The position numbers were made by a program, and so were the translations under genes. A DNA stretch of 13,789 bases, from NCBI GenBank assembly GCA_964608925.1, contig CAZSQD010000037.1, forward strand, positions 1 to 13,789, in the 5' to 3' direction. Positions 6,674-12,895 of this stretch are shown piece after piece. Position 1 is the first letter of the stretch. Each line of letters opens with the position of its first letter. The notes under the pieces were generated by a model. The model saw only the letters and a program-made list of their open reading frames with translations. It did no database searches and had not been told where the DNA came from. The stretch is from GCA-2733415 sp964608925. GTDB lineage: Bacteria; Bacteroidota; Bacteroidia; Flavobacteriales; Flavobacteriaceae.

Positions 6674-6708
6674 CCTCAAACCTCAAACCTCAAACCTAAA
6701 ACCTAATC
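6674..6708 (-). repeat. Five-unit 7-bp array between paaH and the four-helix gene
   Basis: On the minus strand there are five heptamers: GATTAGG, TTTTAGG, then TTTGAGG three times. The last unit ends 11 nt before the four-helix ATG. The array also encodes the last residues of PaaH (LGFRFEV) and contains its TGA stop (6683-6685). Its unit matches the array inside paaI, in inverted orientation. Confidence 0.85.
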
Positions 6709-7864
6709 GATTCATTCTTCTTAACAACGGACTACACCTATATCTATCTTCATGGTATTCGTTATACATATCGTCTAACTTATTTACACACCAATCAATT
6801 CCTTTTTCGTCTGCCCATGCTAATAATCCTTTTGGGTAATTTACGCCTTTTGTCATTGCATTATCAATATCTTTAGCAGATGCTATGTTTAAAAATAAGG
6901 CATCAGCAGCTTCATTGATTAATAGTATTAGAATGCGTTCAAAAATTTGTGTTGCTTGTTCATTGCTGTGTGATTTCTCACTATTGTTTGAAATGACTAC
7001 CCGTTTTCCATTTTCATCGTATTGATAAAAACCTCTACCAGATTTTCGCCCTAAATAACCTGCTTCTGCAAATCGTTTTTGTGTAAATGTCGGTTTGTAA
7101 CGCGGATCAAAATAAAAGGCTGTAAATACACTTTCGGTTACCGTATAATTTACATCATTTCCAATAAAATCCATTAATTCAAATGGTCCCATCCTAAATT
7201 TACCCACTGTTTTCATTGCATTATCAATTGCAGCGAAATCTGCAATTCCTTCTTCATAAATTCGCAATGCCTCACCGTAAAATGGGCGCGCTACACGGTT
7301 TACAATAAACCCTGGAGTATCTTTAGCTACAGCAACTACTTTTTTCCAATCGGAAATGGTTTGTGTTGCTTTTTTTAAGACTTCTTGTGATGTTTGAATG
7401 GCAGGGATTACCTCAACTAATTTCATTAACGGTGCAGGGTTAAAGAAATGAATACCCACGCAACGTTCTGGTTTTTGTAATGACGATGCAATAGAAGCGA
7501 TAGATAATGACGAAGTATTAGATGCAATAATACAGTTATCAGAAACGTAGGTTTCTAACTCAGCAAACACTTTCTTTTTAATCTCTAGGTTTTCAATGAT
7601 GGCTTCAATAGTTAAATCGGAATCTCCTAAATCTTGCAAACTATTTACGTGCGAAATATTGCTTTGAATTCGAGATTTTTCCGTTTCATCAATACGTCCT
7701 TTTACAATTAAACGCGCTAATATTTTTTCTAAAGCGGCTTTACTTTTTTCTAAAGCCGCCTGTTGTGTGTCGTATATTTTTACGGTACATCCTGCGGTTG
7801 CTGCAACTTGTGCAATTCCGCTTCCCATTGTACCACTTCCTATAATTCCTACCTTTTTAATCAT
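6683..7864 (-). CDS. paaH: 3-hydroxyacyl-CoA dehydrogenase (PaaH/PaaC-type)
   Basis: A 393-residue NAD-dependent dehydrogenase that oxidises 3-hydroxyadipyl-CoA to 3-oxoadipyl-CoA. The Rossmann domain opens with GIIGSGTMGSGIAQ (6-19). Active-site residues visible are S118 (NTSSLS), H139 (GIHFFNP) and the partner E151 (KLVEVI); N189 is in the conserved GFIVNR. A second helical domain (about 297-380) repeats the dimerisation fold, with NEAADAL and GVNYPKGLLAWAD. The protein is longer than the 280-290-residue stand-alone HBD and fits the tandem-domain forms of aromatic pathways. A hairpin repeat lies 8 nt ahead of its ATG. The C-terminal LGFRFEV is translated from a heptamer repeat rather than from normal coding sequence. 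Confidence 0.94.
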   Translation of the reverse strand: MIKKVGIIGSGTMGSGIAQVAATAGCTVKIYDTQQAALEKSKAALEKILARLIVKGRIDETEKSRIQSNISHVNSLQDLGDSDLTIEAIIENLEIKKKVFAELETYVSDNCIIASNTSSLSIASIASSLQKPERCVGIHFFNPAPLMKLVEVIPAIQTSQEVLKKATQTISDWKKVVAVAKDTPGFIVNRVARPFYGEALRIYEEGIADFAAIDNAMKTVGKFRMGPFELMDFIGNDVNYTVTESVFTAFYFDPRYKPTFTQKRFAEAGYLGRKSGRGFYQYDENGKRVVISNNSEKSHSNEQATQIFERILILLINEAADALFLNIASAKDIDNAMTKGVNYPKGLLAWADEKGIDWCVNKLDDMYNEYHEDRYRCSPLLRRMNRLGFRFEV

Positions 7865-7872
7865 AAATCCCT

Positions 7873-7934
7873 CTCTGTCTTTCAGACATTTCTCTCCCTA
7901 AGGGAGAGAAATTATCTATTTATATTCTTACTAA
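7873..7934 (-). repeat. Hairpin repeat, copy 2, leader of paaH
   Basis: 62 bp matching copy 1 (5185-5244). It contains GTCTTTCAGAC (7877-7887) and a perfect 10-bp stem TTTCTCTCCC/GGGAGAGAAA (7889-7911) with a 3-nt loop. It starts 8 nt ahead of the paaH ATG. No U-run follows the stem on the minus strand, so it does not look like a terminator; a leader hairpin acting on translation or mRNA processing is possible. Confidence 0.88.
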
Positions 7935-7981
7935 AAATGAAAATTAATCATTCCGTATTCTTCTGTTCAATGTTCACTATT

Positions 7982-8764
7982 TTATTTCCCTATAAAATTG
8001 GGTCTTCTTTTTTCTACAAAAGCGGTTACTCCTTCTTTATAATCATGAGTTTGTGCAGCTTCTATTTGATTTTTAGACTCTAGTGCCAATTGTTCTTCTA
8101 AAGTATTATTTAAAGATTGATTCAATACATCTTTTATCATACCCAATGCTTTGGTAGGCATATTTGCCATTTTTATCGCTAATTTTTCTACAGATGTTTC
8201 AAATTCTTCTGCGGTAAAATATTTGTAAATCATTCCGATGCGTTCTGCCTCTTCTGCTGAAACTTTATCACCCAATAGCATTAGCGCACTTGCTTTTTGA
8301 AAACCAATTAAACGTGGTAAAAAGAACGTTCCTGCACTATCTGGTATTAAACCTATTAAGCTAAAGGCTTGAATAAAACTTGCTTTTTCAGTAGCTACAA
8401 CTACATCACAAGCTAAAGCTATATTTGCGCCTGCGCCTGCTGCTACACCATTTACGGCTCCAATAATTGGTTTTTTAATTGCTCTAATGCGCGTTATAAT
8501 TGGATTGTAATGTTCTTCTAAAATAGCTTTAAAACCAGGATTTAATTCTGGTGATGTTACTTCTTTTAAATCTTGACCTGCACAAAATGCTTTTCCGTTA
8601 CCTGTTAAAACAATTGCTCTTACTTCGTTGTTTTTTTCACAATCGTCTAAAACAGCTTGTAAACGTAATGCCATTTCTCTATTGAAACTATTAAATACTT
8701 CAGGGCGATTTAATGCTATAAAAGCAACTTTATTTTCTATTTTTAATTCTATTGAACTCATCAT
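7982..8764 (-). CDS. paaG: PaaG, 1,2-epoxyphenylacetyl-CoA isomerase (crotonase family)
   Basis: A 260-residue crotonase-fold enzyme. The oxyanion-hole segments are CAGQDLKE (61-68) and GAVNGVAAGAGANIALACD (102-120). The motif IGLIPDSAGTFFLPR (137-151) places Asp (D142) where PaaG has its catalytic D136, whereas PaaF-type hydratases usually read PGAGGTQRL with Glu residues. This supports isomerisation of ring-1,2-epoxyphenylacetyl-CoA to oxepin-CoA. It is the only crotonase gene in the window, so the hydration of 2,3-dehydroadipyl-CoA must be done by another gene or by this enzyme. Two ATG codons in tandem (8762-8764, 8759-8761) are both possible starts. A heptamer array sits 4 nt ahead. Confidence 0.93.
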   Translation of the reverse strand: MMSSIELKIENKVAFIALNRPEVFNSFNREMALRLQAVLDDCEKNNEVRAIVLTGNGKAFCAGQDLKEVTSPELNPGFKAILEEHYNPIITRIRAIKKPIIGAVNGVAAGAGANIALACDVVVATEKASFIQAFSLIGLIPDSAGTFFLPRLIGFQKASALMLLGDKVSAEEAERIGMIYKYFTAEEFETSVEKLAIKMANMPTKALGMIKDVLNQSLNNTLEEQLALESKNQIEAAQTHDYKEGVTAFVEKRRPNFIGK

Positions 8765-8768
8765 TAAA

Positions 8769-8803
8769 TGTAAAATGTAAAACTTAAAATGTAAAATATA
8801 AAA
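8769..8803 (-). repeat. Five-unit 7-bp array ahead of paaG
   Basis: On the plus strand there are five heptamers: TGTAAAA, TGTAAAA, CTTAAAA, TGTAAAA, TATAAAA. The array is 35 bp and ends 4 nt from the paaG ATG. Unit count, length and position match the arrays ahead of paaZ and paaA, though the unit sequence differs. The rest of the 96-bp paaD-paaG gap shows no clear signal. Confidence 0.85.
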
Positions 8804-8860
8804 GTAGCTGTCTAACTATTTCTATATTTTACAATTGTGATTCTACGGTTTGTGTTTTTC

Positions 8861-9361
8861 TTATTTTAAGCATTTGAAATAATCAAAAGGTTCTAAACAG
8901 TCTTCACATTGAAAAAATGCTTTGCAAGCTGTTGAACCAAACTGACTAACCATTTTTGTGTTTTTTGATCCGCATTGCGGACAAGCTACTACTTTTTTAT
9001 TTCCCAATAAGGCATCCTTATCTGCGGTTTCAGATAATGGAGGTGCAATACCATATTTTAATAAGGCTGCTCTTCCGTTTTCTGTAATCCAATCGGTTGT
9101 CCAAGCAGGTGCTAAAATTAATTTTACAGTTGCTTTTGGATAGCCATTCTCTTTTAATATTTTTTTAATATCGTCACCAATAACATCCATTGCAGAGCAA
9201 CCGCTATACGTTGGTGTAATTTCTACTTTCACAACATCATTTTCAATACTAGCAGAACGCACTACACCCATATCTAGAATAGAAAGCACTGGGATTTCTG
9301 GATCCGACACTTGCTGTAGTATGGGTTGTAGGATGCTATTAATTATTGGATGATTGCTCAT
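8861..9361 (-). CDS. paaD: PaaD, Fe-S maturation/assembly factor for the epoxidase
   Basis: A 166-residue protein. The N-terminal DUF59/MIP18 domain shows DPEIPVLSILDMGVVR (20-35) and TYSGC (51-55), with C55 the conserved cysteine. A C-terminal zinc-ribbon-like module has C127-x2-C130 and C152-x2-C155, with further Cys at 146 and 164. PaaD is needed for phenylacetate growth and is thought to help deliver or repair metal centres of the multicomponent epoxidase, probably the Fe-S cluster of PaaE; it is not a catalytic subunit. The position between paaC and paaG agrees. It begins with ATG and has 72 bp to paaC, holding a degenerate repeat. Confidence 0.94.
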   Translation of the reverse strand: MSNHPIINSILQPILQQVSDPEIPVLSILDMGVVRSASIENDVVKVEITPTYSGCSAMDVIGDDIKKILKENGYPKATVKLILAPAWTTDWITENGRAALLKYGIAPPLSETADKDALLGNKKVVACPQCGSKNTKMVSQFGSTACKAFFQCEDCLEPFDYFKCLK

Positions 9362-9390
9362 TGTTTTGATATCTAAAATGTGTTATGCGA

Positions 9391-9413
9391 TTTCTCCTAT
9401 AATCGAAATGACA
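9391..9413 (-). repeat. Degenerate dispersed word in the paaC-paaD gap
   Basis: The stretch starts TTTCTCC and ends TCGAAATGACA. It resembles a word I recall as frequent in Flavobacteriaceae intergenic DNA (TTTCTCGACTGCGC followed by TCGAAATGACA). A clearer copy is at 11674-11700. The middle is eroded, so this is a tentative call. Confidence 0.4.
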
Positions 9414-9433
9414 TTTTTACATTTATTATTTTC

Positions 9434-10189
9434 TTACCACTTTTGCCCTGGATAGGTACGTTGCATATATTGCAAATCGGACAATAAAAATCCTAAATGC
9501 TCGGTATGCACACCTTGTTTACCTCCTTTTTGAAACCATTTATTTTCAGGAACCTCCAATGTTGCTACTGTTAAAACTTCTGTAACTCGTTGGTAATATT
9601 CTTCTTTAAAAGCTTCTGTATCTACAGCTATTCCTAAAGCTAGCATTGCTTTACTTGCTTCGGTTTCATGAAACAACTCATCCGTATATACCCAAAGCGC
9701 ATTAACAGCTTCCTGCATTTTTTGTTTACTTTCCGCAGTACCATCTCCTAATCTTTTTACCCAATCAGCAGAAAAACGTTGATGATACAACACCTCTTTA
9801 ATTGATTTTTTGGCTATAGCAGACAAGGTTTCATCGGTACTATTTTGTAAGGCATTTATAAATAGTAAATGGAACACATCAAACAAAAACTGACGTACAA
9901 CAGTATGCGCAAAATTGGTACTGGGTTGCTCTACTAATAACACATTTTTATACTGACGTTCTCTTCTTAAAAAAGCAATATCATCTTCCGTTTTACCTTC
10001 TCCTTGTACGGTAGCAGCATATTGATAGTAATTACGAACCTGCCCCAATAAATCTAATGAAATATTGGTACACGCAATATCGGTTTCCAACTCAGGTCCA
10101 TGACCACAAAGTTCTCCTAAACGTTGCCCTAATATCAAATTGTTATCGGCTATTTCTAAAATATAATGGTATAAATTTTCGTTTTTCAT
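9434..10189 (-). CDS. paaC: PaaC, structural subunit of the phenylacetyl-CoA 1,2-epoxidase
   Basis: A 251-residue ferritin-like helical protein of the usual length. It is recognised from LADNNLILGQRLGE-like text (14-26, here IADNNLILGQRLGE), CGHGPELETDIACTNISLDLLGQ (28-50), FAHTVVRQFLFD (93-104) and the closing HTEHLGFLLSDLQYMQRTYPGQKW (228-251). PaaC pairs with PaaA in the epoxidase core but is not the main diiron catalytic subunit; it stabilises PaaA. It follows paaB by 105 bp, a gap carrying two hairpins, and precedes paaD. No frameshift or lost segment is visible. Confidence 0.96.
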   Translation of the reverse strand: MKNENLYHYILEIADNNLILGQRLGELCGHGPELETDIACTNISLDLLGQVRNYYQYAATVQGEGKTEDDIAFLRRERQYKNVLLVEQPSTNFAHTVVRQFLFDVFHLLFINALQNSTDETLSAIAKKSIKEVLYHQRFSADWVKRLGDGTAESKQKMQEAVNALWVYTDELFHETEASKAMLALGIAVDTEAFKEEYYQRVTEVLTVATLEVPENKWFQKGGKQGVHTEHLGFLLSDLQYMQRTYPGQKW

Positions 10190-10194
10190 ATTTA

Positions 10195-10214
10195 ATGCCC
10201 ACGAAAGTGGGTAT
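10195..10214 (-). repeat. Hairpin just ahead of paaC
   Basis: CCCAC-GAAA-GTGGG (10198-10211), extended to 8 pairs by ATG/TAT with one G-T pair. It lies 5 nt ahead of the paaC ATG, so on minus-strand mRNA it sits where the ribosome binds. It looks like a dispersed hairpin of the same style as 350-367 (short stem, GAAA/TTTC loop). Confidence 0.6.
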
Positions 10215-10270
10215 CTTTTAATTAATCACAAGGCAATAGCCCAATAACTTATTTATTAAGTTTCATTTAT

Positions 10271-10296
10271 AAAATTCCTGCCTTCGCAGCAATTTT
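10271..10296 (-). repeat. Hairpin at the end of paaB
   Basis: AAAATT and AATTTT arms enclose CTGC-CTTC-GCAG with one C-C mismatch between stem parts. It overlaps the paaB stop codon (10295-10297). No U-run follows on the minus strand beyond ATTTTATAAA, so it could be a weak intra-operon attenuator or an mRNA-stability hairpin setting the paaB:paaC ratio. Confidence 0.55.
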
Positions 10297-10579
10297 ACAT
10301 ATGTGCTACTTCCTTTGGTAATTTGTAAAACGTTGGGTGACGATACACTTTACTTGCAGCAGGCTCAAATAACTCTCCATTATTTTCAGGATTTGAAGCG
10401 GTAATGTTTTCGGATTCTATCACCCAAATACTTACACCTTCCATACGGCGTGTGTATACATCACGAGCGTTTTCTAATGCCATAGTAGCATCGGCAGCAT
10501 GAATGCTTCCACAGTGTTTGTGCTCTAATCCGTTTTTACTTCTGATAAATACTTCCCAAAGGGGCCAATTATTTTTCAT
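10295..10579 (-). CDS. paaB: PaaB, bridging subunit of the phenylacetyl-CoA 1,2-epoxidase
   Basis: A 94-residue protein matching the family in length and sequence: WPLWEVFIRSKNGLEHKHCGSIHAADATMALENARDVYTRR (5-45), IWVIESENITAS (51-62) and YRHPTFYKLPKEVAHM at the C-terminus. PaaB holds the two PaaAC heterodimer pairs together; it has no cofactor. ATG start, with 98 bp to paaA. That gap holds an imperfect hairpin-like word at 10605-10619 and otherwise nothing I can name. Confidence 0.95.
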   Translation of the reverse strand: MKNNWPLWEVFIRSKNGLEHKHCGSIHAADATMALENARDVYTRRMEGVSIWVIESENITASNPENNGELFEPAASKVYRHPTFYKLPKEVAHM

Positions 10580-10604
10580 AATATTTATGTTTTATACTTC
10601 TCAT

Positions 10605-10619
10605 CCCGATAACTATCAG
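10605..10619 (-). repeat. Degenerate GATA/TATC dyad in the paaA-paaB gap
   Basis: CCCGATA-AC-TATCAG is an imperfect dyad (one mismatch), flanked by CTTCT and AGAAG arms at 10597-10601 and 10618-10622. It resembles an eroded copy of a CCCGATAGCTATCGGG word I recall from other Flavobacteria. Function unknown. Confidence 0.35.
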
Positions 10620-10677
10620 AAGCACCTAAAAGTACTTTTTGTTGAGAAAAATTATTTTAATAAGCAATTACTGCTTT

Positions 10678-11616
10678 CTATTTTTTACTGTGTTTTTGTG
10701 CGTAGGCATTTGCTGCTTCACGTACCCACGAACCATTTTCATGTGCTGCAATACGTGCTTCCATACGTACTTTATTACAAGGACCGTGACCTTTAACTAC
10801 TTGCCAAAACTCATCCCAATCAATAGCACCAGAATCATAACTTTGACGTTCTTCATTCCATTTTAAATCAGGGTCAGGTATGGTTAACCCTATTAACTCC
10901 GCTTGTGGTACGGTTTGATCTATAAATTGTTGACGTAACTCATCATTAGTTTTACGTTTCAATTTCCATTTCATAGACTGCGCTGTATTTGGAGAATCGG
11001 CATCTCTTGGTCCTAACATCATTAATGCTGGCCACCACCAACGGTTTAACGCATCTTGAGCCATTTCCTTTTGCTCCTCAGAACCTTCGGTTAAGGTTAG
11101 CATAATTTCAAATCCTTGACGTTGATGAAAACTTTCTTCTTTACAAACCCTTACCATTGCACGTGCATACGGCCCGTAAGAGGTATTCATTAACGGAATT
11201 TGATTGATTATTGCAGCACCATCTACCAACCAACCAATAGCACCCATATCTGCCCAAGTAACCGCTGGATAGTTAAAAATACTAGAGTACTTTGCTTTAC
11301 CTGTGTGTAGTTGGTCTAATAATTCTTCTCTTGAAATCCCTAAGGTTTCACAAGCACTGTATAAATACAATCCGTGACCTGCTTCATCTTGAATTTTTGC
11401 CAAAAGTGCTACTTTACGTCTTAAAGAAGGCGCTCTGGTAATCCAATTTCCTTCTGGCAATTGTCCAATTATTTCAGAATGTGCGTGTTGTGATATTTGC
11501 CGAATGTGTGTTTTTCTATATTTTTCAGGCATCCAATCTTTCGGTTCAATGCGTACATCGTCCGTAATTTTTTGATTGAATACTTTTTCTAATTCTTGTA
11601 ATTCTTGTTCACTCAT
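10678..11616 (-). CDS. paaA: PaaA, catalytic diiron subunit of the phenylacetyl-CoA 1,2-epoxidase
   Basis: A 312-residue ferritin-like oxygenase subunit of normal length. The metal ligands can be read: E48 (HAHSEIIG), E78 and H81 (DEAGHG), D132 (LVDGAA), E161 and H164 (CKEESFHQRQG). All sit 6 positions later than the E. coli ligands as I remember them. PaaA binds phenylacetyl-CoA and inserts one oxygen atom into the ring, using electrons from PaaE. Other conserved text is NRWWWPALMMLGPRDADSPNTAQSMKWKLKRKTNDELRQQF (191-231) and DWDEFWQVVKGHGPCNKVR (266-284). A heptamer array lies 3 nt ahead of the ATG. The 113-bp gap to paaE holds that array and one dispersed word. Confidence 0.97.
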   Translation of the reverse strand: MSEQELQELEKVFNQKITDDVRIEPKDWMPEKYRKTHIRQISQHAHSEIIGQLPEGNWITRAPSLRRKVALLAKIQDEAGHGLYLYSACETLGISREELLDQLHTGKAKYSSIFNYPAVTWADMGAIGWLVDGAAIINQIPLMNTSYGPYARAMVRVCKEESFHQRQGFEIMLTLTEGSEEQKEMAQDALNRWWWPALMMLGPRDADSPNTAQSMKWKLKRKTNDELRQQFIDQTVPQAELIGLTIPDPDLKWNEERQSYDSGAIDWDEFWQVVKGHGPCNKVRMEARIAAHENGSWVREAANAYAQKHSKK

Positions 11617-11619
11617 AAT

Positions 11620-11654
11620 TTTGGCTTTATGCTATAGGCGATAAGCTTTAAGCG
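11620..11654 (-). repeat. Five-unit 7-bp array ahead of paaA
   Basis: On the minus strand there are five heptamers: CGCTTAA, AGCTTAT, CGCCTAT, AGCATAA, AGCCAAA. The array is 35 bp and ends 3 nt before the paaA ATG. It shares consensus, order and length with the array ahead of paaZ, nearly 9 kb away. Confidence 0.8.
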
Positions 11655-11673
11655 ATTATTTTTTATTGTTATA

Positions 11674-11700
11674 CCTGTTCTCGACTGCGCTTGAACTGAC
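11674..11700 (-). repeat. Dispersed Flavobacteria-type word in the paaE-paaA gap
   Basis: The stretch contains TTCTCGACTGCGC followed by TTGAACTGAC. It is close to a word I recall as widely repeated between genes in Flavobacteriaceae, and it has an eroded relative at 9391-9413. No protein-coding role. Confidence 0.5.
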
Positions 11701-11729
11701 TTTAATATTTCTCAGCTACCTCCTCAAAA

Positions 11730-12803
11730 TTAGGCGTCAAAATCGACTACTACTTTATCGGTTACGGGTACTGCTTGACAGGTTAACACGTAGCCTGCTT
11801 CTACTTCATACGGCTCCAAACCATAATTTAATTTCATTTCTACCTTTCCTTCTATTACTTTTGCTTTACAGGTACAACATACGCCGCCTTTACAAGCAAA
11901 CGGTAAATCGGCATCATTTGCGAGAGCGGCATCTAAAATATTATCATGATCACCATCCATACTAAAATGGAATTCTTTATCGCCATCAATTATGGTTACC
12001 TGTGTATGATCAGCTTGATGTTCTAATACTTCGGCAATATGCTTTTTATCGGCTTCGGAATTACCTGTATTGAATAGCTCAAAATGTACTTTTTCTTCGT
12101 TCATTCCTGCTGCTACCATTTCATCTTTTATCAAAAAAATCATTTCTTCGGGCCCGCATACATAGCAAGCTTCCGTATTGGGCACATCTATTAATTTTGA
12201 TGTAATGTCTTTTAATTTATCCGAAGTAAAACGACCGTTAAATAATGGTAATCCTCTATTTTCTTTCGTTAAGAAATAATACAACTCTAAACGCTTTAAA
12301 TTCAAGTTTTTAAGCCCTTCTATTTCATCTTTAAAGATAATACTTTTTACGGTACTATTTAAAAAGAATAATTGACAAGTTGAATTTGGCTCGTTGTTTA
12401 AAATGGTTTCTATCATTGATAAAATTGGCGTAATACCACTACCTGCAGCAAAAAACACATAATTATTAGCATTTTGTGCGTTCGTTTGAATATAAAACTT
12501 ACCGTCTGGCTTAGAAACTTCTACGGTATCACCCACTTTTAATACCTGATTGGCATAGGTTGAAAAAACACCATTTTTAATTTCTTTTATGGCTACTTGC
12601 CATTTATTTTCTACAGGACTAGAACATAAAGAGTACGAACGGCGCACCTCTTGATTATTTATATTGGCTTTTAGTACTAAGTATTGCCCTGGTTTGTATT
12701 GTAAACTATTTTGTAGGACTCGGGGAACATTAAAAGTTACTGACACGCAGTCTTTAGTTTCCTTTATCACTTCAGATACTCTTAAGGTATAAAAATCACT
12801 CAT
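11730..12803 (-). CDS. paaE: PaaE, NAD(P)H-dependent reductase of the phenylacetyl-CoA epoxidase
   Basis: A 357-residue three-domain reductase. An FAD domain has RRSYSLCS (54-61) and KNGVFSTYAN (76-85). An NAD(P)H domain has GSGITPILS (121-129) and CGPEEM (216-221). A C-terminal plant-type 2Fe-2S ferredoxin domain has ligands C304, C309, C312 (CKGGVCCTC) and C342 (LTCQAVP). It passes electrons from NAD(P)H to the PaaA diiron centre. Length is that of E. coli PaaE (356). Here it is the first gene of the operon, whereas E. coli has it after paaD. The promoter and operator candidate lie directly upstream, leaving a short A-rich leader without a Shine-Dalgarno sequence. Confidence 0.97.
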   Translation of the reverse strand: MSDFYTLRVSEVIKETKDCVSVTFNVPRVLQNSLQYKPGQYLVLKANINNQEVRRSYSLCSSPVENKWQVAIKEIKNGVFSTYANQVLKVGDTVEVSKPDGKFYIQTNAQNANNYVFFAAGSGITPILSMIETILNNEPNSTCQLFFLNSTVKSIIFKDEIEGLKNLNLKRLELYYFLTKENRGLPLFNGRFTSDKLKDITSKLIDVPNTEACYVCGPEEMIFLIKDEMVAAGMNEEKVHFELFNTGNSEADKKHIAEVLEHQADHTQVTIIDGDKEFHFSMDGDHDNILDAALANDADLPFACKGGVCCTCKAKVIEGKVEMKLNYGLEPYEVEAGYVLTCQAVPVTDKVVVDFDA

Positions 12804-12819
12804 TTATTTTGAATTTTCC

Positions 12820-12851
12820 CAAAACTAACGATTGTTAGTTTAATTTGCAAA
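12820..12851 (-). promoter_or_regulatory. Bacteroidota-type promoter of the paa operon
   Basis: On the minus strand a TTTG (-33 element, 12848-12851) is followed after exactly 20 nt by TAGTTTTG (-7 element, 12820-12827), a full match to TAnnTTTG. Transcription would start around 12811-12816, giving a leader of roughly 10 nt before paaE. The position between a terminator and the first operon gene supports the call. No other gap in the operon shows as good a match. Confidence 0.75.
12822..12841. promoter_or_regulatory. 8-4-8 operator-like palindrome in the paa promoter
   Basis: AAACTAAC-GATT-GTTAGTTT is a perfect inverted repeat. It covers the -7 element and part of the spacer of the candidate promoter, where a bound protein would block RNA polymerase. 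Length and style fit TetR/AcrR-type operators, and PaaR regulators of that family control paa genes in several other bacteria; the regulator here is not in the window. Confidence 0.65.
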
Positions 12852-12895
12852 TTTTGAGTCTTAAAATATCGGGAAGCCTACGAATCTTTAGAAAA

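Noticed and set aside
6663..6686. TTG start extending the four-helix protein by eight residues
   Set aside because: The extra codons fall in or beside the heptamer array, and the ATG at 6660-6662 begins just ahead of the conserved domain.
6674..6708. Heptamer arrays as CRISPR repeats
   Set aside because: Units are 7 bp, contiguous and without spacers, and there are no cas genes.
7873..7934. Hairpin repeat as an intrinsic terminator between paaG and paaH
   Set aside because: The stem is strong but no U-run follows on the transcribed strand, and the genes belong to one pathway operon.
7763..8083. Plus-strand frame across the paaG-paaH gap
   Set aside because: It spans two coding ends and a hairpin repeat in antisense and has no start context or domain.
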